Shown here piece by piece: positions 7,507 to 14,360 of a stretch of 23,568 bases of DNA. The notes under the pieces are model-generated. The model made no database searches, had not been told where the DNA came from, and worked only from the letters and a program-made list of their open reading frames with translations. The stretch covers positions 1 to 23,568 of the forward strand of contig CAZDLK010000034.1 of the NCBI GenBank assembly GCA_964506435.1, given 5' to 3'. Origin of the DNA: JAOZHU01 sp964506435 (lineage in GTDB: Archaea; Thermoproteota; Bathyarchaeia; Bathyarchaeales; Bathycorpusculaceae). Positions within the stretch are counted from its first letter, which is position 1. Each line of letters starts with the position of its first letter. Position numbers and translations under genes: made by a program.

Positions 7507-8445
7507 GTGACGTTCTGGGCGGACAAGAAGATACTCGTAACTGGCGCAGGCGGGTTTCTGGGTTCTTTCATCGTTGAAAAACTCGTTAACGAAAGAAACG
7601 TAGCTCCCGAAATGATTCGGGCGCCAAGAAGCAAAGAGTTGGATTTGCGAAAGTGGGAAAACTGCGTTAAAGCAGTTAAGGACGTTGATATTGTTATTCA
7701 TTTGGCGGCCAGAGTAGGCGGCATAGGGTTCAACATGAATTATCCCGCGACGCTTTTTTACGAAAACGCGTTGATGGGAATCCAGCTTATGGAAGCCGCT
7801 AAACAAGCGGGAACAGCGAAGTTTGTGGCGTTAGGCACAGTATGCGCGTACCCCAAGTTTACTCCAGTTCCTTTCAGGGAAGAAAACTTGTGGAACGGTT
7901 ATCCAGAAGAGACGAATGCGCCTTATGGTATCGCCAAAAAAATTCTGTTGGTTCAAGCTAAAGCTTACAGAGCCCAGTATGGCTTCAACGCTATTTTCTT
8001 GTTGCCAGTTAATCTTTATGGTCCCAGAGACAATTTTGATCCTGATCAGTCGCATGTGATTCCTGCGCTCATTAAGAAATTTGTGGCAGCTAAGTCTGAG
8101 GGGAAGAGCGAAGTTGTCATATGGGGAACAGGGAAGGCGTCGCGTGAGTTCTTGTACGTGGAAGATGCGGCAGAGGGTATTCTTTTGGCGACTGAGAAAT
8201 ATAACAAGTCTGAACCAGTGAACTTGGGCATTGGCAGTGAAATTACCATAAACGAGTTGGCACATCAAATCGCGAAGCTCACTGGGTATCAGGGCAAGAT
8301 AACGTTTGATACGTCGAAGCCAGATGGGCAGCCTAGGCGTTGTCTGGATACATCAAGGGCTAAAATGGAGTTCGGGTTTGAAGCTAAAACTGGGTTAGAG
8401 GAAGGCTTGAGGAAAACAATCGCGTGGTATGAGAGTACGCGTTGA
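7507..8445 (+). CDS. fcl: GDP-L-fucose synthase (4-keto-6-deoxymannose epimerase/reductase)
   Basis: SDR enzyme that epimerises and reduces the Gmd product to GDP-L-fucose using NADPH. Features seen: VTGAGGFLGS at the N-terminus, HLAARVGGIGFNMNYPA, GTVCAYPKFTPVPF (Cys of the usual GSSCIYPK motif kept, the Ser replaced by Thr), YxxxK in APYGIAKK, NLYGPRDNFDPDQSHVIPAL including the conserved His, and REFLYVEDAAEGI. About 312 residues is normal. The GTG at 7507, two bases after the gmd stop, is chosen. GGTGG at 7495-7499 lies 7 bases ahead of it, while the GTG at 7486 would overlap gmd and add non-family residues. Confidence 0.93.
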   Translation: MTFWADKKILVTGAGGFLGSFIVEKLVNERNVAPEMIRAPRSKELDLRKWENCVKAVKDVDIVIHLAARVGGIGFNMNYPATLFYENALMGIQLMEAAKQAGTAKFVALGTVCAYPKFTPVPFREENLWNGYPEETNAPYGIAKKILLVQAKAYRAQYGFNAIFLLPVNLYGPRDNFDPDQSHVIPALIKKFVAAKSEGKSEVVIWGTGKASREFLYVEDAAEGILLATEKYNKSEPVNLGIGSEITINELAHQIAKLTGYQGKITFDTSKPDGQPRRCLDTSRAKMEFGFEAKTGLEEGLRKTIAWYESTR

Positions 8446-8484
8446 AAGTTGCCTTCAGCAACATGGTTGACGTAATTAACAAAG

Positions 8485-9429
8485 TTACTTGGCTAGTTCT
8501 TCGTAAGTTTTCAGCAAACGGGTCTCTATGTTTTTCAGGTCATGATTTTCCTTAACGAACTGGTATTCCTTTTCCCATAAATCAGACGGAAAATCGCGTA
8601 TCGTGCCCGCTATTGTCGCCTCTTCCTTCAAATCTTTAAGTGGAAAATCTTTGTTTTCGGGAAACTCTGAGGAAGCGTACACTAAAACTGGTCGGCCGCA
8701 TGCGATGGCTTCAAGCGACACCATTCCTAATGAGCCAAGTGTGAAGCGGTCGATGACAACATCTGCGTTCCAATAGTACTCGTTAAGTTTCTCATGTGGA
8801 GCTCTCGGCAAAACTTTAAGGCTTAAGCCTAACGACGCAGCTAAGGCGGTTGTTTTAGCAAAATCTTTGCCGTGCTGAATAATGCTCACGTCAACTTCAT
8901 CTTTAACTTTGCTTAGCGCTTTTATGGCTATATCTGTTCCTTTCACGTTCCAGTTTGAGTCGCTGGCAATTAGTACTTGTTTCTTTTCGCTTTTTTGAGT
9001 TGGAGGTTTCGGGTAAAACAGTTCAGTGTCAATTGGATTCGGCAGGTACTCTGCGTCTTCTCTGTACCGTTTAGCTATATCAAGAACATCGGGTGTGCTG
9101 ACAAAAATTTTGCGACAGTGTTTCAGGTTGTGCCTGACGATTCTGCCCCATACAGAGTGGTTTAGGCTTACTCTTAAGTCGCTTCCATGAGCGTGCCCAA
9201 TTAGTGGTTTTTTGCCTAAACGCGATGCAATATAGCAGTCTTGCAGCAGGTAATGCGCGTGGTACACGTTTGCTTTGGCGCGCATGATTTTGAAGGTTAA
9301 GCCAAAAGTTTTGTTCCATAAGCCTCTGGTGCGTTTGATGTGTTGTTTTTCCAGTTCAGGCGGCATGTACTTGAGTAGGGTTTCTCCAACGAAGGCGCAG
9401 TCATTAATCATTATGACTTTCAATTGCAT
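8485..9429 (-). CDS. glycosyltransferase, GT4-like
   Basis: About 314 residues, short for GT4 but with both lobes recognisable. N-terminal part: KANVYHAHYLLQDCYIASRLGKKPLIGHAHGSDLR, the HGSD motif being typical of the acceptor-side lobe. C-terminal part: YLPNPIDTELFYP, VLIASDSNWNVKGTDIAIKAL, APHEKLNEYYWNADVVIDRF, LGMVSLEAIACGRPVLVY and a family-like C-terminal helix. The glutamate in SLEAI is kept. No signal peptide or membrane segment, so it should act on the cytoplasmic face of the membrane. Its ATG lies inside the end of the upstream dehydrogenase gene (10-base overlap), marking a two-gene operon. Sugar specificity is unknown. Confidence 0.87.
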   Translation of the reverse strand: MQLKVIMINDCAFVGETLLKYMPPELEKQHIKRTRGLWNKTFGLTFKIMRAKANVYHAHYLLQDCYIASRLGKKPLIGHAHGSDLRVSLNHSVWGRIVRHNLKHCRKIFVSTPDVLDIAKRYREDAEYLPNPIDTELFYPKPPTQKSEKKQVLIASDSNWNVKGTDIAIKALSKVKDEVDVSIIQHGKDFAKTTALAASLGLSLKVLPRAPHEKLNEYYWNADVVIDRFTLGSLGMVSLEAIACGRPVLVYASSEFPENKDFPLKDLKEEATIAGTIRDFPSDLWEKEYQFVKENHDLKNIETRLLKTYEELAK

Positions 9430-10283
9430 TCTTCTGGTTTTTCTCCAAGCTCTTCTTCTAATGTTTCTGCTCTTTTTGCGATTTTTTCTGCTTCTTCTTT
9501 AACGGTTTTGTCTTTAATCTCTTCTTTGCGTTTCTGGTTTGACTTTAGAATCAGCCTCAAAAACTCTGAATCATAAAACTGCAGTAGCAGTTCTGTGTTC
9601 GGTATCAGACAGTGACCGCCGATGAAACCTGGAAACATTACGGGTCTATCCAGCCTTACCCGATGTGTATCCTCCAAGAAATCAACCACGTCATCAAAAT
9701 CTGCTTCAAAGGTTCGGGAGATTCTGTGCATTTCTTGGAAGCAAGCAATCATCCATGCACGGTAGGTCGTTTCAAAAAGCTTCGCCAGTTCTGTCTCTGC
9801 ACAACTTTTCAGCACTTTCACTTTCAAGCCCATTTTCTCAAAATGTTTACGCGCGGCTTCTGCTGCTTCCGCGTCTGCGCCGCCAACGTACTTGGTCCAC
9901 CGCTTCAGTTCCCACTTCATGTGTTCAGCGCTTTTATGTACGCCGCGGATTGGCGAGTGCGCAACAAGGCACTTGTAGTTTTGCTGGATTTTCTTTGTGG
10001 TTCCAGGCGGAACTGTGCTGTTGATGATGACTAGTTTTGGCTTGAACTGTTTTATGTAGTTGGCTGTTGCAGCCACGAAGGCTTCTTGAGTTTTGCATGG
10101 GAGGCAAACGTGCATAGTGTCTACTTCGCTGGGCAGTTTGTTCTTGTCATGATTAGCTGCGTACATTTTTGTTTCGTCTAAATCTAAGCCGTAGACGCTG
10201 AAGCTGTCTTTTTCTTTTAGCAGTTCGAATAAGGTTTGTCCAATTTCTCCTAAACCTACCACAAGAACTTTTTCTTTGGTCAA
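9420..10283 (-). CDS. shortened UDP-glucose/GDP-mannose dehydrogenase-family protein
   Basis: The 287-residue protein has the first two domains of nucleotide-sugar dehydrogenases but not the third. Seen: the NAD-binding start VLVVGLGEIGQTLFELL with an acidic beta-2 end (YGLDLDE), the INSTVPPGTT motif, SPIRGVH, ELAKLFETTYRAW (helix of the central dimer domain), and GFIGGHCLIPN with the cysteine that is catalytic in full-length relatives. The usual C-terminal substrate-binding domain (roughly 120-150 residues) is replaced by a charged, coiled-coil-like Lys/Glu tail of about 45 residues. It could be a real minimal enzyme, a partner subunit or a decayed gene. TTG 10283 is chosen because homology begins there; longer frames overlap the divergent acetyltransferase gene. 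Confidence 0.85.
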   Translation of the reverse strand: MTKEKVLVVGLGEIGQTLFELLKEKDSFSVYGLDLDETKMYAANHDKNKLPSEVDTMHVCLPCKTQEAFVAATANYIKQFKPKLVIINSTVPPGTTKKIQQNYKCLVAHSPIRGVHKSAEHMKWELKRWTKYVGGADAEAAEAARKHFEKMGLKVKVLKSCAETELAKLFETTYRAWMIACFQEMHRISRTFEADFDDVVDFLEDTHRVRLDRPVMFPGFIGGHCLIPNTELLLQFYDSEFLRLILKSNQKRKEEIKDKTVKEEAEKIAKRAETLEEELGEKPEECN

Positions 10284-10327
10284 TCTATCCGCATCCTGTG
10301 TCAGAAAAATCAAGTAAACTGTTAAAC

Positions 10328-10336
10328 TATTTAAAC
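10328..10336. promoter_or_regulatory. shared palindromic TATA box between divergent genes
   Basis: TATTTAAAC with a palindromic TTTAAA core. On the plus strand the centre is about 27 bases before ATG 10359, a leaderless fit. On the minus strand it predicts transcription starting near 10305, giving a leader of about 22 bases before TTG 10283. Confidence 0.45.
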
Positions 10337-10358
10337 ATGAAGTCCCACAGGGAAGACC

Positions 10359-10874
10359 ATGCAACAGCCAAAAACTGGACAAGGAGTAATAATTGGCGCC
10401 AACGTTCAATTCGGCGAAGGCGTTGTTGTCTGGAATTACGTTGTGATAGGCGACAACACGAAAATTGGCGACGGCACATGCATCGGAAGCTTCTGCGACA
10501 TAGGCAAAAACGTGACCATCGGCAGAAACTGTAACATTCAAGCGCACGTGACGATTTCAAACGAGTGCGTGCTCGGCGACAACGTGTTCATTGCGCCTAA
10601 CAGCTCGCTTCTCAACGACAAGTACCCCAAAAGCAACTTTCTAACTGCTCCAGTAGTGAAGGATAATGTGACGATAGGCGGAGGCGTTACAGTACTTCCA
10701 AACGTGATTTTGGAGGAAAACTCTTTCATCGGCGGAGGAAGCGTTGTAACCCGAAACGTTCCATCTGGAAAAGTCTTCACTGGAGTTCCAGCGAAAGAAA
10801 TTCTGACCAAAGAAGAGTATGAAGCCAAACGCGAAGCATTCATCAAGGCAAAGCAGAAGAAAGGTGAAAAATAA
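10359..10874 (+). CDS. left-handed beta-helix N-acetyltransferase, WbpD/WlbB-like
   Basis: 171 residues built almost wholly from hexapeptide repeats (IGANVQFGEGVVVW, IGDNTKIGDGTCIG, IGKNVTIGRNCNIQ, LGDNVFIAPNSSLLND, IGGGVTVLPNVILEENSFIGGGSVV), followed by the closing VFTGVPAKEIL typical of sugar acetyltransferases. The internal loop (LLNDKYPKSNFL) resembles the group that acetylates 3- or 4-amino nucleotide sugars with acetyl-CoA. That role is known for relatives such as WbpD/WlbB, but no aminotransferase is visible nearby, so the substrate is open. A charged C-terminal helix ends the protein. ATG 10359 fits the TATA box. It is the first gene of a two-gene operon with the DUF354 gene. Confidence 0.88.
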   Translation: MQQPKTGQGVIIGANVQFGEGVVVWNYVVIGDNTKIGDGTCIGSFCDIGKNVTIGRNCNIQAHVTISNECVLGDNVFIAPNSSLLNDKYPKSNFLTAPVVKDNVTIGGGVTVLPNVILEENSFIGGGSVVTRNVPSGKVFTGVPAKEILTKEEYEAKREAFIKAKQKKGEK

Positions 10875-10877
10875 ATC

Positions 10878-11858
10878 TTGAGAATCTGGTATGACGCGTG
10901 CACGGGCAAGCACATCCGCTACGGCGCAGCAATCGCTAAGCGTTTCAGAAAAGATGGCCACGAAATAGTATTCACCACGCGGGAACACCCTGATGCACTA
11001 GCGTTAGCGCGTATTCTCGGCGAAGAACCAACCGTTGTCGGAACATACAGCCCCACTTCGCTGTATTCGAGGCTGGAGGAGAGCGCCCACCGCGTCATTC
11101 AATTCTCTAAAATGTTCAAAAACAACCCGCCAGACATCGCAATTGCTCATCAGTCAGTTGAGCTATGCCGCACAGCATTCGGCTTGGGAATTCCGATAAT
11201 TTTGACGGCTGACACCCCGCACGCCACAGCCGTAAACAAACTCAGCATACCTTTCGCCTCGGTGCTTGTCGTTTCAGAGGCTCTGCCAAAAAGCTTTCTC
11301 GCGAAATATTGCCCAGACAGCATAATCAGGTTCAAGGGCGTAGACGAGGTTGCTTGGATTAAAGATTTGGAGCCGCCGAAAAACTCCAAGTTTAAAAAGC
11401 CGTTGATAGTTGTGCGAGAGTTCGAAACCAAGGCGGCTTACGGACTTGGAAAATCAGACTCCACAACTGAACTTGCCGAAAAACTCAAGGCGCTCGGAAA
11501 TGTTCTGTTTCTGAAGCGTTACGGTGAAAGGGGCGAGGGGGAATTTGTGGATTCTGCGAGGTTGGTGGCAGACGCGGATTTGGTTGTGAGCGCAGGCGGA
11601 ACGATATCTCGAGAAGCGGCTCTTCAAGGAGCCCCAAGCATCGTTGCCTCTGAAGTAGGCCGGACACCCGTGAACACTTATCTTGCCCGAAAAGGCTTTC
11701 CACTCTTCATCACTGAACCCCGAAAAGTGCTGAACTTGGCTAAGAAATACCTCGGGAAAAAAGTTGACGTGACCGCTAAGCTTGCACAGTTGGACAACCC
11801 GGTGGACATCATCGAGAAAGCTGCCATTCAAAAACAATCGGCATCACATGCACAGTAG
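10878..11858 (+). CDS. DUF354 family protein (glycosyltransferase-like)
   Basis: About 326 residues resembling archaeal DUF354 proteins, a GT-B-like family of unproven function. The N-terminus MRIWYDACTGKH with AIAKRFRKDGHEIVFTTRE is the family's opening (usually KIWIDIGNPPHV). PPDIAIAHQSVE, IPIILTADTPHA and VVSEALP follow. The C-terminal lobe has DADLVVSAGGTISREAALQGAPSI, a nucleotide-sugar binding-like segment. It starts with TTG 10878, three bases after the acetyltransferase stop, behind an AGGTGA ribosome site at 10861-10866. Context points to cell-surface glycan work. The donor and acceptor cannot be deduced. Confidence 0.85.
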   Translation: MRIWYDACTGKHIRYGAAIAKRFRKDGHEIVFTTREHPDALALARILGEEPTVVGTYSPTSLYSRLEESAHRVIQFSKMFKNNPPDIAIAHQSVELCRTAFGLGIPIILTADTPHATAVNKLSIPFASVLVVSEALPKSFLAKYCPDSIIRFKGVDEVAWIKDLEPPKNSKFKKPLIVVREFETKAAYGLGKSDSTTELAEKLKALGNVLFLKRYGERGEGEFVDSARLVADADLVVSAGGTISREAALQGAPSIVASEVGRTPVNTYLARKGFPLFITEPRKVLNLAKKYLGKKVDVTAKLAQLDNPVDIIEKAAIQKQSASHAQ

Positions 11859-11917
11859 GAAAAGGGGTCAGAAACGAAAAATTAAGGATTTGATAGATTT
11901 AATCAGAAGGCTAAGAC

Positions 11918-11957
11918 GAGCAGGTCGTCTAGCTTGGTTAGGACATTGGCTTTACGA
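11918..11957 (+). pseudogene. 5' half of a tRNA-Val gene
   Basis: Bases 11923-11957 are identical (35 of 35) to 14195-14229 of the intact tRNA-Val. They cover the end of the acceptor strand, the D arm, the 5' side of the anticodon stem and the whole anticodon loop with UAC. After base 38 the match stops. The acceptor strand is degraded (GAGCAGG instead of GGGCCGG). The sequence just after the break, ACCAGTC, equals the seven bases that end and follow the intact tRNA (14264-14270), so an internal deletion of the 3' part is one explanation. Confidence 0.8.
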
Positions 11958-11993
11958 CCAGTCAGTTCTATTGACCAACCTCAGATTTTAACA

Positions 11994-13138
11994 TTAGATT
12001 TTAATGAATACTTTCTTCCAGTAGAGAATTGCAGCTATTGCCCAGCAGAAGGATAGGAAGGCAAGTGCATAGATGAAAGAGCCATGGAGACGCCCAGCCC
12101 ATGAAACGAATAGATTTTCATATATCAAAGCTTTAAGCGATATGTTCATTGTTTCTGAGACTTGGATTTCTGTGTAAATGAGGATTAGGTTAACAATCTC
12201 TGATAGCACATATATGAATATGGCGTTAAGCCCCAATATTGAGAAAGGCTTACTCCAGGTAATGTGTTTTCTTGCGTCTATTATGAAATAGCAGGTTGCC
12301 AATAGGATAATTGATATTCCACCTGTAAAAGCAACGTAAGAACTAGTCCACATGTTCTTATTTATTGGAAACCAGAAATTCCACAGCAAACCTATTGCCA
12401 AAGAAATGATTCCATAAAGTAGAAGTCTCAATGTTTTTGCCTTGGGTTCAGTATTTGATGTCAGGTAATATCCTGCAAGAACTCCCATTAATGCAGTAGC
12501 CACAGCTGGTAGAGTGCTCAATAATCCTTCAGGATCATAAGTTTCAGTAAAAGAGTAGACATGATTTCCCAATAATAGTCTGTCCACGTATCCAGAGAGA
12601 TTTCCAGTCTCAGTTAAGACGCCTGGTCCATATCCAGGAACAGGTATGAGGGTCATTAGCATCCAGTAGACAATGGGGATTGATAGTGCTAGTAAGATTT
12701 GCCATTTGGGTTTAAGATATACGAAAATGAGGGAAGCAAATAGGTAGCAGAGTGCTATTCTCTGGAGAACTCCCATTATGCGAAAAGTAGCAATGTCGAA
12801 GCCAAATGGAAAATTACTGATGAATATGCCCAAAAGGAACAGAATTATTATGCGTTGTGCTATGCGAATTAAAAGTTTCTTCCTGCTTATTCCTTTGTTC
12901 AATTTGCTTTTGAATGCAACTGGTATTGACGCACCAAGGACAAATATGAACAAAGGAAACGCCAAGTCTGCTAATGTGAAGCCATTCCAGTTTGCATGTT
13001 GAAGAAAATCATAGTATACACCTCCACCTGGACTAATCACAAGAATCATCAATGCAATTGCTATTCCTCTTAAAACGTCAAGTGAAGTTAATCTTCCTTG
13101 TAGAATTACTCTCGCCTTCCAGTCTATTTCTGCCCCAT
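11994..13138 (-). CDS. HGSNAT/NagX-like membrane acyltransferase (DUF5009/DUF1624 type), N-terminus frameshifted
   Basis: Polytopic membrane protein resembling heparan-alpha-glucosaminide N-acetyltransferase and bacterial NagX, which move acetyl groups across the membrane to amino sugars. Around ten hydrophobic segments are visible. Family marks are HANWNGFTLADLAFPLFIFVLGASIPVAF, LLRIAQRIIILFLLGI-like, FRIMGVLQRIALCY and TYDPEGLLSTLPAVATALMGVLAGYYL. The first in-frame usual start is TTG 13052, but homology continues upstream (RLTSLDVLRG, coded at about 13094-13065) with no ATG, GTG or TTG before a TAG at 13145. Adding one G to the four-G run at 13133-13136 joins ATG 13138 to this frame. The gene is thus either frameshifted or carries a sequencing error. 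It is clearly more A+T-rich than its left neighbours. Confidence 0.82.
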
Positions 13139-13149
13139 TCAGCTATAAC
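13139..13149. repeat. TCAGCTATAAC motif, copy 1
   Basis: Eleven bases identical to 14011-14021, both followed by a T-rich stretch. This copy directly precedes the corrected ATG of the membrane acyltransferase gene. The other lies about 30 bases upstream of the GIY-YIG gene. Possibly a shared regulatory or recombination element. Confidence 0.35.
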
Positions 13150-13269
13150 TTTTTTCACTTCACAAACATGCCTAGACATCCCAATCTAAAACTGAGGAAT
13201 GAAAAGGAAGAATGCTGAGTCCAGATGTTATTGAAGCCTCTCCCTTCTCCAGTAACTAAGATTCTGAGA

Positions 13270-13280
13270 GTATAATAAAA
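13270..13280 (+). promoter_or_regulatory. TATA box for a short plus-strand ORF
   Basis: GTATAATAAAA, centred about 27 bases before ATG 13302. It is the only candidate plus-strand promoter in this gap. Confidence 0.3.
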
Positions 13281-13301
13281 GCCATGTTTCAGCACTGTAA
13301 T

Positions 13302-13376
13302 ATGTCAGACATTAGAAATTTACAAAAAGCATTTGGTTTTGAACACCCAAAGGCACAAACATTCCAAATAGCTTGA
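13302..13376 (+). pseudogene. 24-residue ORF, possible 5' stub of a lost gene
   Basis: From ATG 13302 the frame reads MSDIRNLQKAFGFEHPKAQT then FQIA and stops. A TATA box lies at leaderless distance. The pattern of a short helix followed by FGFE-P--Q-FQIA recalls the start of helicase-type proteins, but the match is too short to name. It may be the surviving first exon-sized piece of a gene truncated by rearrangement, a small protein, or chance. Confidence 0.3.
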
Positions 13377-13380
13377 GGCG

Positions 13381-13980
13381 TCATTGTTTGAGTTCTGTGT
13401 TTAGAATTGGAGCCATGATGGCTGTTATGAAGTGTTCAAGTCTAACCACTTCTTCAAAATTCTCAATTTCAAGCAGTTTGAAGCTGCAGTTGTCTTTTAT
13501 GTAGTCTGAAATCTTTGCTTCACCATCCAGATTGCGTTTTTGCCCTAGTGCCTTTCTGAATTGGCTGCCTTTAATGTTGCCACTTTTATGTTGCTGCAGC
13601 AAACGTACGCGGAGGTTCTTGCTTCTTCCAGCGTAAATCATATGGTTTGAACTGGTATCATAAATCACATATACTCCTGATACTGCTGGCACTTGCTCTG
13701 GAGTTGCTTCAGAGAAGTTGTAGACTGGCTGGTCTAGAATCTGCTTGAGCTTCTCAAAATAAATGGCGAGACTACTGTGTATCAAATCGGCCACTTTCGC
13801 ATAGTTCCCAGCGTTCTCCAACTCAGTTTCTGCAGAATTTGCCAACTGCTCCTCTGTATCTGCTAGGTTTATACTTCCGCAATAGGGGCATTTGTCTGGA
13901 TTCTTCTGCAGAATATCTGTTTTGCAATCAAGACAACTCTTGTACTGTGACTTAGGTCTTTCTGGATTATCAGACATCAT
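13381..13980 (-). CDS. zinc-ribbon plus GIY-YIG nuclease-domain protein
   Basis: 199 residues. The N-terminus has a zinc ribbon (C16-x2-C19 and C31-x2-C34). A helical linker at about 45-85 is rich in Ala, Glu and Leu. The C-terminal half is a GIY-YIG endonuclease domain: G102-V-Y104 in SGVYVIYD, Y116-A-G118 in IYAGRSKNLRVRLLQQH, and the metal-binding glutamate E182 in RLEHFITAIMAP, followed by ILNTELK. All expected catalytic positions are present, so it could be active. GIY-YIG domains occur in homing endonucleases, restriction enzymes and repair enzymes; the family alone does not decide. It is a single gene lying between two tRNA-Val copies, in an A+T-rich stretch. ATG 13980 (or 13977) follows a TATA-like element at leaderless distance. 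Confidence 0.82.
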   Translation of the reverse strand: MMSDNPERPKSQYKSCLDCKTDILQKNPDKCPYCGSINLADTEEQLANSAETELENAGNYAKVADLIHSSLAIYFEKLKQILDQPVYNFSEATPEQVPAVSGVYVIYDTSSNHMIYAGRSKNLRVRLLQQHKSGNIKGSQFRKALGQKRNLDGEAKISDYIKDNCSFKLLEIENFEEVVRLEHFITAIMAPILNTELKQ

Positions 13981-14002
13981 TTATCCATCTCAACATTGTG
14001 AG

Positions 14003-14009
14003 ATTAAAG
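14003..14009 (-). promoter_or_regulatory. TATA-like element for the GIY-YIG gene
   Basis: CTTTAAT on the minus strand, centred 26 bases before ATG 13980. Confidence 0.4.
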
Positions 14010-14010
14010 C

Positions 14011-14021
14011 TCAGCTATAAC
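14011..14021. repeat. TCAGCTATAAC motif, copy 2
   Basis: Identical to 13139-13149. It lies upstream of the GIY-YIG gene start on the minus strand, just beyond its TATA-like element. Confidence 0.35.
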
Positions 14022-14165
14022 ACTTTTGCGCTTAGTTACGACTGGATTCTTTATGGTTCATTAGGTTCTTCACTAAGTGTCATCTAGGGTAAAACAGTCT
14101 TCAGCTCGTGTATCAATAAACCAAGTTATCTTATCAGACCAAAATCTTAAAGTAAACAATTCCAA

Positions 14166-14173
14166 TTTAAAAA
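14166..14173 (+). promoter_or_regulatory. TATA box for tRNA-Val
   Basis: TTTAAAAA, centred about 21 bases before the mature tRNA 5' end. This is slightly close for an archaeal promoter but is the only candidate. Confidence 0.45.
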
Positions 14174-14189
14174 CAGGGAAAAATCAAGA

Positions 14190-14267
14190 GGGCCGGTCGT
14201 CTAGCTTGGTTAGGACATTGGCTTTACGAGCCAAAGGTCGCCGGTTCAAGTCCGGCCCGGCCCACCA
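14190..14267 (+). tRNA. tRNA-Val (anticodon UAC), CCA encoded
   Basis: A complete cloverleaf can be folded by eye. Acceptor GGGCCGG (14190-14196) pairs with CCGGCCC (14257-14263). The D stem GTCT/GGAC closes with one G-U pair. Anticodon stem TTGGC/GCCAA surrounds loop TTTACGA with anticodon TAC at 14225-14227. The T arm is GCCGG/CCGGC with loop TTCAAGT. Discriminator A 14264 is followed by encoded CCA at 14265-14267. There is no intron. It reads valine GUA (and perhaps other GUN) codons. Its 5' part is repeated at 11923-11957 and its 3' part at 19113-19151. Confidence 0.97.
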
Positions 14268-14289
14268 GTCCAGCTTTTCAGACAGAGGG

Positions 14290-14314
14290 TTACCTTAATT
14301 CTCAAGGTAAAAAA
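14290..14314. terminator. hairpin and A/T tract between convergent tRNA-Val and the ABC operon
   Basis: TTACCTT (14290-14296) and AAGGTAA (14304-14310) form a perfect 7-bp stem. The A run at 14309-14314 is a T6 tract on the minus strand, about 45 bases after the last ABC gene, and fits an archaeal T-rich stop signal for that operon. Confidence 0.4.
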
Positions 14315-14360
14315 TCGGGGTTTGCTCGCCTGCCATAGGTTTAAAACTTAGGTTGCTGTT

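Noticed and set aside
10284..10547. Long N-terminus of the dehydrogenase-like protein
   Set aside because: It is the antisense of the acetyltransferase gene and precedes the NAD-binding fold, where the family starts.
11782..11991. Plus-strand frame over the tRNA 5' half
   Set aside because: It begins inside the DUF354 gene in another frame and then reads tRNA sequence.
14077..14298. Plus-strand 73-codon frame across the tRNA
   Set aside because: Most of it is the tRNA-Val sequence read as protein; there is no family resemblance.
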